Source: Coriobacteriales bacterium (GTDB lineage: Bacteria > Actinomycetota > Coriobacteriia > Coriobacteriales > UBA8131). From it: 39,327 bases of DNA. Shown here in pieces: positions 15,503-24,158 of this stretch (positions within the stretch are counted from its first letter, which is position 1; the number at the start of each line of letters is the position of its first letter). The notes beneath the pieces were generated by a model. That model saw only the letters and a program-made list of their open reading frames with translations. It did not search any database and had not been told where the DNA came from. Location of the stretch: positions 1-39,327 of the forward strand of contig JAISLY010000016.1 in the NCBI GenBank assembly GCA_031277035.1, given 5' to 3'. A program made the position numbers and the translations under genes.

Positions 15503-16342
15503 TCAGCTCTTGGCGGCCAGCTCCTCTTCGGCGAGGGCCAGGCGCGTACTGCTGCGGATGGCAAGGTCGAGAGGCGCGTCGCTTGCCGCGAGGGCGGCTC
15601 TGAGCAAGACATCGGGGCGAATTGAGCCCTGCGGCCCGGAGCGCAGGGTCATGGCGACCTGATAGCGCCCCTCCGCCTCCTCAGAAGCGCAGAAGCAGGG
15701 GGCTGCCACAAGCCCTGCCCTGAGGTCGTAGGTCTTGCGCTGCTCCCTGCGTCCCTTCTTTCGTTCAATGGTCACTTCGCCGGTCTCAAGCAGACGCGCC
15801 AGACCCTGCTTGAGAAGAAAGAGCGGCTCGGTCGCAGCCCCGGCTGCAACGCCTGCCGCCGCGCCGGCCTCAGCTGCAGCGCCCACCCCTGCGCCCGCCC
15901 CTGCGCCGGCCTCGGCCGCAGCGCCCACTGCCTCGGGCGCACTCGCCTCTGCCATCGCCCCTCTCCCAAGCTGTATCTCGAGGGAATAGTCTTCGATAAC
16001 GTGAGTCGCCGCAAGCCCTTTGGCTTTGGGGTCAACATAGGTGACCTCGCGTATCTCAAGGCCCGGCACGGTGGCGCGGCGCAGGGCATGCAGCGCAGGC
16101 TCGGCCTTCACATACTCCGTAAGCCAGACATCAAAGAGTTCGCCGAGGCCCCGTGTGCCAACCGGAAGCGCCGGGCCCGGCGCGTGACGCATATGCGCGG
16201 AAAACCCCTGAGTGACCGCAAAGGGAAGACCGGAACGACGAATGAGACGCTCAAGGGCACGGACCAGTTCGAGGTGCGAGAGATAGGCGAGACGGCCCGT
16301 CTTCGCGTAGCACATCCTCAGGCGAAACGTCGCCTCAGCCAT
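15503..16342 (-). CDS. DUF2344 / TIGR03936 family protein
   Basis: A 279-residue protein of the family that accompanies, and is sometimes fused to, TIGR03960 radical SAM proteins. The start MAEATFRLRMCYAKTGRLAYLSHLELVRALERLIRRSGLPFAVTQGFS... shows the conserved opening of the family (KTG-x-L-x-YLSHLE, then R-x-GLP-x-x-TQGF). Function is not established; the family has been linked by context to RNA modification or ribonuclease G. The ATG at 16342 overlaps the radical SAM stop by 8 nt, with AGGTG upstream, so the two are coupled. About residues 126-172 are an Ala/Gly-rich insertion built from direct repeats (GCGCCGGCCTC at 15861 and 15903), absent from the usual family core. Confidence 0.85.
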   Translation of the reverse strand: MAEATFRLRMCYAKTGRLAYLSHLELVRALERLIRRSGLPFAVTQGFSAHMRHAPGPALPVGTRGLGELFDVWLTEYVKAEPALHALRRATVPGLEIREVTYVDPKAKGLAATHVIEDYSLEIQLGRGAMAEASAPEAVGAAAEAGAGAGAGVGAAAEAGAAAGVAAGAATEPLFLLKQGLARLLETGEVTIERKKGRREQRKTYDLRAGLVAAPCFCASEEAEGRYQVAMTLRSGPQGSIRPDVLLRAALAASDAPLDLAIRSSTRLALAEEELAAKS

Positions 16343-18191
16343 GTCGCTCACCTGCCAGGTCGTTCGCGGTGCCAAGCGCGGCACAACAGCCGCAGTCCGA
16401 ACAGGAGGCAAGGGTGCAGTCCTCAGTCGTCTTCTCCTCCATCGCGCGCGTATGCTCCTCTAAAAGCCATGCCTCCTCAACGCCCATGAAGATATGGCGC
16501 CAGGGAAGCGGACTTCCCGGCTCAAAAGAACGTTCAGCCGCATCCGCGAGACTGAGGCCAAGCGATCTCGCGGCATCCTCCCAGAGCTCCCCGTCAAATA
16601 TCTCGGTCCAGGCGTCAAAATGGGCACCGCGCCTGAAGGCCGCCTCTATCAACTTGCTCCCCTCTCGTCCGGCCCGAGCGAGCACCGCCTCGATACGAGA
16701 AGACGTCGGGTCATGCCAGCGCAGGTCTATTCCCTTATGCAGGCCAGCAGTACGCAGCAGGCCTATCCTGCGCTCCAGTTCGGCCATCGGGGTCTGCCCG
16801 CACCATTGGAAGGGAGTCTGTGCCTTTGGCACGAAGACGGCGACGCTGAGGCTCATCCGCACATTGCCTCGCTGGCGCTCGGGGACCGCGTCCTTGGCCG
16901 CCGCATACGCCCGGTTCGCCAGACTGACGATGCCGAGCACATCCTCATCGCGCTCGCCGGGCAAGCCAATCATGAAGTAGAGTTTGCAGCGACGCCAGCC
17001 TGCCCGAAAAGCCCGAGTCAGCGCGTCGAGCACGTCCTGCTCGCTGACGTTCTTGTTGATCACATCGCGCATTCGTTGGGTGCCGGCTTCGGGTGCGAAG
17101 GTCAGGCCCGCCTTCTTCTCGCCTGCCACAAGCTGCGCCATCTCAACTCCAAAGGCATCGAGGCGCTGCGAGGGCAGACTGACGCCAACGCCGCTGCCCT
17201 CAAGCATGCGGTTCAGGCGTCGCAGCAGCTCCTCGATACCCGAATGATCCGTCGTAGAAAGCGAGGTCAGCGAGACCTCGTCAAAGCCCGTGCAGGCCAA
17301 TCCCTCGGCAACGGCGGCAACAATCGTGTCCACGCGGCGCTCACGGACTGGACGGGTCGCCATGCCCGCCTGACAAAAACGGCAGCCGCGTGCGCAGCCG
17401 CGTAAGACCTCAACGGTAAAGCGGTCATGCGCGACCTCCGCATAGGGCACAATCGCGCGGGTGATGACGGGCCAGTGCTCAAAATCGGCAAGAATCCGTT
17501 TCTCAAGACGTCTGGGAATGCCCCTGACAGAAGGCAGCAGTGCGCCTGTCTCATGGTCGAAGCGATAGAGAGAGGGGACATAGACACCCGGTATGCCTGC
17601 GAGCGCCTCAAGGAGCTCCGCACGCGTCGCGTCGCGTTCGATGCAGGCGCGATGGGCGGCGATAATCTCGCCGATGAGCTCCTCTCCCTCCCCAAGGGCA
17701 ATCGCGTCAAAGAATGCCGCGAACGGCTCAGGATTGCTGGCGCAGGGGCCACCACCTATGACAAGCGGCCGCAGGCCCGCGCGCTCGGCAGAACGCAGAG
17801 GGATACCGGCGAGGTCGAGGGCCTCAAGGATATTGGTCGCCGCAAGCTCGTGGGGCAGGGTGATTCCCAGCAGCTCAAAGGTGGCAAGCGGCGCAAAACT
17901 TTCCAGGGAGAACAGGGGGATGTGCTGCTCCCGCATCAGATGCGCAAGATCCACCCACGGCAGAAAGGCGCGTTCGGCCGAGCAGCCCGCGAGGCGCCCT
18001 ATCGCGTCGTAGAGAACCGCGATAGCCTGGTTTGCCTGCCCAATCTCATAGGTGTCAGGATAGAGAAGGGCAGCGTGGTAACCGTCCTCAACAGCAGGAG
18101 CGGCATTATGCTCGTGGCCGATATAGCGTGACGGGCGTTCGACTGAGGACAGGAGTGGCTCGATACGCTCCCAGAGGGAGGGCCTGCTCAT
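16335..18191 (-). CDS. Radical SAM protein, TIGR03960 family
   Basis: A 618-residue protein. An N-terminal B12-binding-like region (AALLYPDTYEIGQANQAIAVLY ... LVIGGGPCASNPEPFAAFFDAIALGEGEE) precedes the radical SAM core with CxxxCxxC at Cys266, Cys270 and Cys273 (LRGCARGCRFCQAG). Further landmarks are SLTSLSTTDH, TFAPEAGTQRMRDVINKN and LYFMIGLPGE. The C-terminus has a second cysteine cluster (CTLASCSDCGCC, around 592-603), possibly another iron-sulfur site. The family is widespread next to DUF2344 proteins and its substrate is not established. The start overlaps the DUF697-type gene by 4 nt and the end overlaps the DUF2344 gene by 8 nt, so all three are translationally coupled. Confidence 0.9.
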   Translation of the reverse strand: MSRPSLWERIEPLLSSVERPSRYIGHEHNAAPAVEDGYHAALLYPDTYEIGQANQAIAVLYDAIGRLAGCSAERAFLPWVDLAHLMREQHIPLFSLESFAPLATFELLGITLPHELAATNILEALDLAGIPLRSAERAGLRPLVIGGGPCASNPEPFAAFFDAIALGEGEELIGEIIAAHRACIERDATRAELLEALAGIPGVYVPSLYRFDHETGALLPSVRGIPRRLEKRILADFEHWPVITRAIVPYAEVAHDRFTVEVLRGCARGCRFCQAGMATRPVRERRVDTIVAAVAEGLACTGFDEVSLTSLSTTDHSGIEELLRRLNRMLEGSGVGVSLPSQRLDAFGVEMAQLVAGEKKAGLTFAPEAGTQRMRDVINKNVSEQDVLDALTRAFRAGWRRCKLYFMIGLPGERDEDVLGIVSLANRAYAAAKDAVPERQRGNVRMSLSVAVFVPKAQTPFQWCGQTPMAELERRIGLLRTAGLHKGIDLRWHDPTSSRIEAVLARAGREGSKLIEAAFRRGAHFDAWTEIFDGELWEDAARSLGLSLADAAERSFEPGSPLPWRHIFMGVEEAWLLEEHTRAMEEKTTEDCTLASCSDCGCCAALGTANDLAGERHG

Positions 18192-19297
18192 ACGGACGCG
18201 ACCTTCGCCCGGCGCTCCTGCAGCCCTTTGTCAAGGCCTGCAGCGATACGGCGCACATCGCCGCCCTGGCTGAAGAACAGAGCGGCCGCCTTGCCCAGGG
18301 CGAAGGTCGCGCTGTAGGCGACAGCAGCCTTCACCGCCCAACCGAACAGAGGGAGGGCACCGACGAGGCGACGCGCCAGGGCGCGAAACCCCAGGCCTCC
18401 TGCCAGCAGCACGGCAAGCTCCCTCAGACGCGTATGGTCCATCGGCATATCGTAGGCGGCGGCAATCTGCAAAACCATCTTCACCTGGTTCAGGGTCAGA
18501 ATGGGCAGGTCGGCCCCGGGAATGAAAAAGGCTGCGGCGACAGCCGCGTTTTGCAGGGAGGTCGCCTGGATGCGGTCAGAGACGTAGGCCTGCCTGACAA
18601 AGGACAGATTTCGCGCCAGGGCAGGCGCAAGGTCGGGCAGACGACGCACAATCCAGGCGCCCAGGCGCACGAAGAGCGCGGTAAGCGCACGCTCATCCTC
18701 CTCGGCAGTAACAACGCCGCTCGCACCGCCCTCGCCCGCACCCCCGGCGCCCCCGGCCGCAGCACCCTCGCTCGCACCGCCCTCAACGCCGGCGGCGCCC
18801 CCGGCCGCAGCACCCTCGCTCGCACCGCCCTCATCGCCGCCAGCGCCACCCTCGCCCGCACCCCCGGCGCCCCCGGCCGCAGCAACAGGAAGCGCGATAA
18901 GCGCACGGGGGTCGAGCAGCTCGCGGTGCGCACCTGCAAGGGACTCGAGCAGGCCCGCATCGCGCGTCACAATAACCGCGGGAATCTCTGCCCTGAGCGC
19001 CTCAAGCATCACGGCAAACGTCGCCGGTGCGTCGTTTGCAATAACGATTACCAGGTCGCAGTCCGCCACAGAAACATGCGCCGTCTCACGATAGGGCACC
19101 AGGCGTATCTTCAACATCTCAGAGGCGGGGCGCAGCTCCCGTTTTGCGACTGCCAGCAGGGCCTCGTCTATCCCCTCATCGACAAAGACATCGAGCAACA
19201 GGGGCTTTGCGCTCTCCTCAGACGCCACGCCGAGGGCCGCAGTAAGGGCCCTGGGGCTTACCGGAAGCCCCCGTCTCTTCTTTGCAGCAGCAGACAT
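18188..19297 (-). CDS. DUF697-type membrane-associated protein with Ala/Gly-rich insert
   Basis: A 369-residue protein with GGAG before its ATG. Residues about 30-125 look like an alpha/beta domain with CDLVIVIANDAPATFAV and PAVIVTRDAGLLESL, but no P-loop is seen. Residues about 139-196 are an Ala/Gly/Glu-rich low-complexity insert made by DNA duplication. Residues about 205-355 resemble DUF697 (SDRIQATSLQNAAVAAAFFIPGADLPILTLNQVKMVLQIAAAY), the C-terminal part of YcjF-like and GTPase-linked membrane proteins. It lies 21 nt after rodA and overlaps the radical SAM gene. Function is unknown; the place in the cell-shape cluster suggests an envelope role. Confidence 0.75.
   Translation of the reverse strand: MSAAAKKRRGLPVSPRALTAALGVASEESAKPLLLDVFVDEGIDEALLAVAKRELRPASEMLKIRLVPYRETAHVSVADCDLVIVIANDAPATFAVMLEALRAEIPAVIVTRDAGLLESLAGAHRELLDPRALIALPVAAAGGAGGAGEGGAGGDEGGASEGAAAGGAAGVEGGASEGAAAGGAGGAGEGGASGVVTAEEDERALTALFVRLGAWIVRRLPDLAPALARNLSFVRQAYVSDRIQATSLQNAAVAAAFFIPGADLPILTLNQVKMVLQIAAAYDMPMDHTRLRELAVLLAGGLGFRALARRLVGALPLFGWAVKAAVAYSATFALGKAAALFFSQGGDVRRIAAGLDKGLQERRAKVASV
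18730..18884. repeat. GC-rich duplication inside the DUF697-type gene
   Basis: A block of about 35 bp beginning CCTCGCCCGCACCCCCGGCG occurs at 18730 and again 120 bp later at 18850. Within it, a GGCGCCCCCGGCCGCAGCA core also recurs at 18794. All steps (48, 72 and 120 bp) are multiples of three, so the frame is kept. Confidence 0.75.
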
Positions 19298-19318
19298 CGC
19301 AGTTCTCCGATCGTGTAG

Positions 19319-20515
19319 CTACGAGGGTCGAGTCGAGCGGTGTGACCAGACAGACAGGATCAGCCCCAGTGCCATGAAGTTCACGACCATGAAGGAGGAG
19401 CCATAGCTGACGAAGGGCAGCGGTATCCCGGTAATCGGCATCAGGCCGCAGCTCATGCCGATGTTTTCCAGTATCTGAAAGACCCACATTCCCAAAATGC
19501 CAATGATGGCAAGCGAGCCGAAGAACTCCTCAGAACGCAGCGCCGCCCAGATGCTCAGGCCGATAAGGGCCGCGTAAAGAAGAATTAGCCCCAGGCAGCC
19601 CACAAAGCCAAGTTCCTCAGCCAGCACGCAGAAGATAAAATCCGTTGGCGCCTCCGGCAGAAAGCCAAGACCGGACTGGGTGCCCAGGCCAAGCCCCTTG
19701 CCAAACAGCCCGCCGGAACCGATGGCAATCTTGGCCTGCTGGACATTATAGCCCACACCCGAAGGATCAAGATCCTCATCCATAAAGACCAGCAGACGGT
19801 TTTTCTGGTACTGCTTGAGAAAGACGTCGTGCCCCGCCGCCTGATCGAGGAGAGGATCGATAAAAAAGGCAAGCAGGATAAGCGCCACGAGCGCCAGAAG
19901 GGTCAGCACGAGCCACTTCCAATCGGCACCGCCCGCGAACAGGATGGCCGCGCCGATGGCAAAAAGAACCATGCCGGTCCCAAGATCTGGCTGGAGCATG
20001 ATGAGGACGATTGGGATGAAGAGAATGAGCAGGCAGCGCAGGTAATCCTTCACTGTGGGTATCCGTCCCCCATATCGAGAGACAAGCGCCGCCATCATCA
20101 CAATGGTCACGAGTTTTGCCAACTCGCCGGGCTGAAGTTGCTGGTCAAAGATGTTCACCCAACTTCGAGCCCCATTGATTGTCACTCCGATAAAGGGCAA
20201 CAGGGGCGAGATGATCAGTATGATGTCAAGGACAAGGAGCGGGGCAAACCAGGCGGAAAAGCGCCGATAGTCGACACGCCAGAAAATGAGGAGCAAAACG
20301 ACGCCGATGACGATGCCCATCGTCTGTCGCCTGAAGGAGTACTCTGGCGACCCTGCGATGGCGGAGCCCACGACGAGGAGGCCATAGCCACTAAGCGCCG
20401 CAATGGTCGCGAGCAGAGGGATGTTCGCCAGTCCGATGATCCGGCGCAGGTGACTTGAGAAGGCGCCGGGGGCGGCGAGCGGCTTGGGGCTTTCCATGCG
20501 CGGAGTAATCGCCAT
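19319..20515 (-). CDS. rodA: Peptidoglycan polymerase RodA (SEDS family)
   Basis: A 398-residue polytopic membrane glycosyltransferase that polymerises lipid II for side-wall growth together with PBP2. About ten membrane segments are visible. SEDS landmarks: NGARSWVNIFDQQLQPGELAK, the LQPDLGTGMVL segment, LPEAPTDFIFCVLAEELGF, and the C-terminal signature GLMPITGIPLPFVSYGSS. RodA rather than FtsW is supported by direct linkage to the PBP2 gene (no gap between the PBP2 stop and this ATG) and to mreBCD. GGGAG stands upstream of the start, inside the end of the PBP2 gene. Confidence 0.95.
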   Translation of the reverse strand: MAITPRMESPKPLAAPGAFSSHLRRIIGLANIPLLATIAALSGYGLLVVGSAIAGSPEYSFRRQTMGIVIGVVLLLIFWRVDYRRFSAWFAPLLVLDIILIISPLLPFIGVTINGARSWVNIFDQQLQPGELAKLVTIVMMAALVSRYGGRIPTVKDYLRCLLILFIPIVLIMLQPDLGTGMVLFAIGAAILFAGGADWKWLVLTLLALVALILLAFFIDPLLDQAAGHDVFLKQYQKNRLLVFMDEDLDPSGVGYNVQQAKIAIGSGGLFGKGLGLGTQSGLGFLPEAPTDFIFCVLAEELGFVGCLGLILLYAALIGLSIWAALRSEEFFGSLAIIGILGMWVFQILENIGMSCGLMPITGIPLPFVSYGSSFMVVNFMALGLILSVWSHRSTRPS

Positions 20516-22594
20516 TTAACGCTCCCGGCTTCCCTCAGAGACAATGATCTCCCCCAGATCAACGCCGTAGAGGGCGGCGAAGGTGTACTCGACCCCAAGC
20601 TGTGCCGAGGAAGAGCCCTCCCCTCCCTGCTCAATGACGCAGACGACGCAGTATTCGGGCTTCTCGAAGGGGGCATACGCGACAAACCATACGGTCTCGG
20701 CTTTTGCGGATATGACCTCGGCGGTGCCGGTCTTTGACGCGGCGGCCACCGGCAGATGATCAAACCTGCCGCTTCGGGCAGCCATTCGTTTCAGTCCATC
20801 TTTGACTCGGGCGATATGAGCGGCGTCAAAGCTCGGCTGCACAGGGCTTTCCTCTGGGGCGTACGCGATGACCGTCTCACCCTTGCCATCTATGACCTTG
20901 TCAAAGACATGCGGTACGAGCATCTTTTCGCGCGCGATGCCTGCATAGCCGTTGACCAGCTGTAAGGGGGTCACCAGCAAGTCGCCCTGACCGATACAAA
21001 GGCTTGTCATATCGCCCGGCTGCCAACGGGCATCCTCGGGCGTATCGGCAAAGGTCTGCTTCTTCCAGGCGGCGTCTGGAACCCGCCCATCCATCTCACC
21101 GGGAAGGTCAATGCCACAAGGCGAGCCAAAGCCCCAGCTTTTAAGACAGGACTGAAGCGGGTTTTCTCTTCGGTCCTCGTCGATGTCCTCACCGCTCCAG
21201 CGTTCATAGAAGCTGGCCCCGACATTGTAGAAGTAGATGTCGCAGCTTTGGTTGATGGCTTCCTCAAAGTTCAGGCTTCCGTGCCCACCGGGATACACCC
21301 AGCAACGCTGGCCCCAGGCCTCTCCATACTCCGTCCAGATTCCGTTGCAGGTAAAATGCGTATCCTCTTTGATAATGCCGTACTTCTGCCCGGCAAGTCC
21401 CGAGAAAACCTTGTAGGTCGAGGCCGCCGGGTACAGTCCGGCAATCGCGCGGTTGGTCAGCGGATAGCCAGAATCCGTGCTGTTCATCTGATCCCAGAGG
21501 TCCTGGGAGATACCGTTGGTAAACTCCTCGGGCCGAAACCCTGGATAACTCGACATTGCCCGCACGCCGCCATCGGCAAGGTCCAAAACGATGATCGCTC
21601 CTGCGTTTGCGTGCTCAAAGCCGCGTTCGCGCGATGAGGTGATGACATCTGAGAGGATTCGGTCGGTGCGCCTTTGCAGGTCGAGATCGATGGTGAGACA
21701 GACATCCGAACCGTTGACCGGTGGGACTTCGCTTAACAGGGCCGTCGGGTTCCCATCAACATCAACCCGATAGGTGCGGGTTCCCCGAATGCCCTGAAGC
21801 AGGGATTCGAAGGCGAGCTCGGCACCACTTTTGCCGATATAATCCCCGCTTTCGTAGGCGATATTCTCGTTTGGCACGAGAAGGTCGGTCTCAGTCACCG
21901 GGCCGATATAGCCAAGCAGATGGGCCGCCGCCGTTCCGTAGGAATAACTGCGCACCGTCCGCTCCTCAACCGTAACCCCCGCGAAAAGCCCCGGATGCTC
22001 CCTGATGTAGGAGATGGAGCGCATCGAGGCATCCTGCGCGAGAATCCGGTCGCTTTGTGCGCCCACCGTATCGTCAAGAAGGGCCCTGCGCAAGACACCG
22101 ACCGGGATGCCGAGCACCAGAGAGAGGCGATGGATGATATTGCGATCCTCAAGAACAGAACGCGCTGCGGCGACGGTCATCGAGGGACGGTTGCCAACGA
22201 GTTCGCGGCCCTTGCGGTCCAAAAGGCGCCCACGCGTGGCCGGTATCGAGACATCTGACGTCATGTTCTGTTCGGCTAACTTCATATAGGTGTCCCCGGA
22301 GAGCAGCTGTATGGACCACAGCCGCGCAAGAAGCACCCCAAAAATGCCCGCAACCAGGGCCGCGAAGAGATAAAAGCGCCCCTTTCCCTCCCGGCGTCGA
22401 ATCGTCTCGTGGACTTTTGCCTTGCGCACATCGTGTATACCCACGCCCTCGGGGATGTGATGGCGCCCGAAGCTCTTCTTGAGCGCCTGACTCTCCTGTT
22501 TGCGAGCACGAAGGCGCAGAAGGCTTACCAGGATGACAAGGCAGGCGATAAAGATTCCGACTCCCAGAAGTATCGCCAGGGTCACGGTATCCAT
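20516..22594 (-). CDS. mrdA: Penicillin-binding protein 2 (elongation-specific transpeptidase)
   Basis: A 692-residue class B PBP that cross-links peptidoglycan made by RodA. The active-site serine is Ser392 in ASTYK, an SCD motif follows in EAINQSCDIYFYN, and KTGT starts at about Lys621. The dimerisation region has the typical ATRGRLLDRKGRELVGNRPS. Unusually, there seem to be two N-terminal hydrophobic segments, about residues 5-27 and 73-95, separated by a long basic stretch; class B PBPs normally have one. The second is the expected anchor. The start at 22594 lies one base after the mreD stop (TGAC-ATG), so mreD, mrdA and rodA are tightly coupled. Confidence 0.93.
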   Translation of the reverse strand: MDTVTLAILLGVGIFIACLVILVSLLRLRARKQESQALKKSFGRHHIPEGVGIHDVRKAKVHETIRRREGKGRFYLFAALVAGIFGVLLARLWSIQLLSGDTYMKLAEQNMTSDVSIPATRGRLLDRKGRELVGNRPSMTVAAARSVLEDRNIIHRLSLVLGIPVGVLRRALLDDTVGAQSDRILAQDASMRSISYIREHPGLFAGVTVEERTVRSYSYGTAAAHLLGYIGPVTETDLLVPNENIAYESGDYIGKSGAELAFESLLQGIRGTRTYRVDVDGNPTALLSEVPPVNGSDVCLTIDLDLQRRTDRILSDVITSSRERGFEHANAGAIIVLDLADGGVRAMSSYPGFRPEEFTNGISQDLWDQMNSTDSGYPLTNRAIAGLYPAASTYKVFSGLAGQKYGIIKEDTHFTCNGIWTEYGEAWGQRCWVYPGGHGSLNFEEAINQSCDIYFYNVGASFYERWSGEDIDEDRRENPLQSCLKSWGFGSPCGIDLPGEMDGRVPDAAWKKQTFADTPEDARWQPGDMTSLCIGQGDLLVTPLQLVNGYAGIAREKMLVPHVFDKVIDGKGETVIAYAPEESPVQPSFDAAHIARVKDGLKRMAARSGRFDHLPVAAASKTGTAEVISAKAETVWFVAYAPFEKPEYCVVCVIEQGGEGSSSAQLGVEYTFAALYGVDLGEIIVSEGSRER

Positions 22595-22595
22595 G

Positions 22596-23132
22596 TCAGT
22601 TAAGGCCGCCCTTCAAAAGCTTTGATCCCGCTCCCTTCCGCGAGCTGGTAAAACGCTGAAGGAGCGGGAAGAGAATCAGGCCGAAGAGCGAATCGTAAAG
22701 CGCCCCGGGCAGGGCCCGCAAAAGCAGGGAGGCGAAGAAGTCCCTGTCGTAGCCGATGATTGAGTACAGCGCGTTATGCAAAAGCTCACCTGCAAAGGCT
22801 GCAACCAGCAGCATCAGCACCTGGGCCACCCAGTTGCCTTCAAAGAGGTCCTTCTTCAGAGAACTGGCGCTGTAGGCAAGAAGCGCCATGATGAGGGACA
22901 TGCCGCCAACCGGCCCGGCCGTCACAAGGTCAAAGACAAGGCCGAGGAGAAAACCGGCAACGGTGGCGGGGAGCACCTCGCTTCGCATGGCCACCAGGAC
23001 AACGACGACAAGGATAAGGTTCGGTACGACGCCTCTGATGGCGATATTCGGCGCGAGGATGATCTGGAGCATAACGGCAACGACGGCACAAACCGGCAAA
23101 AAGGCCTTCGAGGTGAGAGGAGAGCGGTTCAT
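22596..23132 (-). CDS. mreD: Rod shape-determining protein MreD
   Basis: A 178-residue membrane protein with about five to six hydrophobic segments, a component of the elongasome with MreC and RodA. It is identified by length, hydrophobicity (VVPNLILVVVVLVAMRSE, then GFLLGLVFDLVTAGPVGGMSLIMALLAY, a common MreD pattern) and position between mreC and PBP2. I chose ATG 23132, one nucleotide after the mreC stop; an upstream in-frame start at 23252 would lie in the mreC tail and is not believable. The sequence of MreD is poorly conserved, so position carries much of the call. Confidence 0.88.
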   Translation of the reverse strand: MNRSPLTSKAFLPVCAVVAVMLQIILAPNIAIRGVVPNLILVVVVLVAMRSEVLPATVAGFLLGLVFDLVTAGPVGGMSLIMALLAYSASSLKKDLFEGNWVAQVLMLLVAAFAGELLHNALYSIIGYDRDFFASLLLRALPGALYDSLFGLILFPLLQRFTSSRKGAGSKLLKGGLN

Positions 23133-23133
23133 C

Positions 23134-24129
23134 TCAATTGCCCGCCCCGTTTGAGCCGGCCGCAGCTTCGGTCTCCCTGGCTCCTTCGGCTCCCTCGCTT
23201 CCCTCGGCTCCTTCGCCAGCACCGGAGGTATCTGACGCGGCGGCGCCCTCATCCGAGGCAGCGCCCTGGGCAGCAGCCGGATTCGGGTGTATCTCCGATT
23301 CGTTGCCGGTCAGCACCAAAACCTCCTCAAAGGTCGCCACCCGGGTAAGCGGCCTGACGATAATCGTCTGGGCGACATCGGAGGAGAGGAAGTCGACCGA
23401 GGCTACCTCGCCAATGGGAATCCCCTTGGGGTAGACCCCGCCGGCTCCCGAGGTGATAATCGCATCCCCAGGCCTGACCTCGACGTCAAGGCCGACAAAC
23501 TCCAGATACAGCAGGCCTTCGACCGAGCCGGTAACGAGACCTTCTGCGCGGCTCGCCTGCAAAAAGCAGGCGACTCCGCTGCGCTCATCGGTGATAAGGC
23601 GAACCGTTGAACTATAGGGACTGACGCTCTCAATCTGCCCAAGAAGGCCATTGGGGCTCATAACCGGCATCCCGACGCTCAGGCCGGCGACCGAGCCCTT
23701 GTTGATGGTAATCATCTGGTTCCAGGTATCCGCACTGCGCGAGATAATCCGCGCTCCCACCGACTCAAGGCCATAGACATCCCTGAGTTCAAGGAGTTGA
23801 GAGAGGCGTTCGTTTTCCTGGCGGTACTCCTCAAGACGAATAGCCGCAGCAAGCAGTTCCTCGTTTTGCGCCTGCAGCTCCTCGAGGGTCTGTGGCTCGG
23901 CCGTCATGTTGTTCGCGGCGTTTGAGGCTGCCCGCAGAGGGGTTCCCAGAAAGGCGCCGAACTCCTCAAGCGGCGCGACAAGGACACCGACCCCCGAGCG
24001 AACCGTGTGCAGAGGGCCCGTCGCACCTTCGCGCACCCAGACGGTCAGAAGCGCTATTGAGATGAGGCAGAAGACGACAAGAACGAGGCCGCTGGGTACC
24101 TTGATTGGTTTTTTCTGGTTGAGCGCCAT
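23134..24129 (-). CDS. mreC: Rod shape-determining protein MreC
   Basis: A 331-residue bitopic protein. A transmembrane helix lies at about residues 13-33, followed by a coiled coil (about 80-115, LEELQAQNEELLAAAIRLEEYRQENERL) and the beta-rich MreC domain (MITINKGSVAGLSVGMPVMSPNGLLGQI ... VRPGDAIITSGAGGVYPKGIPIGEV). It scaffolds PBP2 outside the membrane. The last about 45 residues are an Ala/Glu/Ser/Gly-rich tail with AAAQGAASDEGAAASD and GAEGSEGAEGA repeats, not part of the conserved domain. GAGG is upstream of the ATG; the gene follows mreB by 29 nt. Confidence 0.95.
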   Translation of the reverse strand: MALNQKKPIKVPSGLVLVVFCLISIALLTVWVREGATGPLHTVRSGVGVLVAPLEEFGAFLGTPLRAASNAANNMTAEPQTLEELQAQNEELLAAAIRLEEYRQENERLSQLLELRDVYGLESVGARIISRSADTWNQMITINKGSVAGLSVGMPVMSPNGLLGQIESVSPYSSTVRLITDERSGVACFLQASRAEGLVTGSVEGLLYLEFVGLDVEVRPGDAIITSGAGGVYPKGIPIGEVASVDFLSSDVAQTIIVRPLTRVATFEEVLVLTGNESEIHPNPAAAQGAASDEGAAASDTSGAGEGAEGSEGAEGARETEAAAGSNGAGN

Positions 24130-24158
24130 AGACGAGACCTCGGTCGGCCTTGGCCGGA

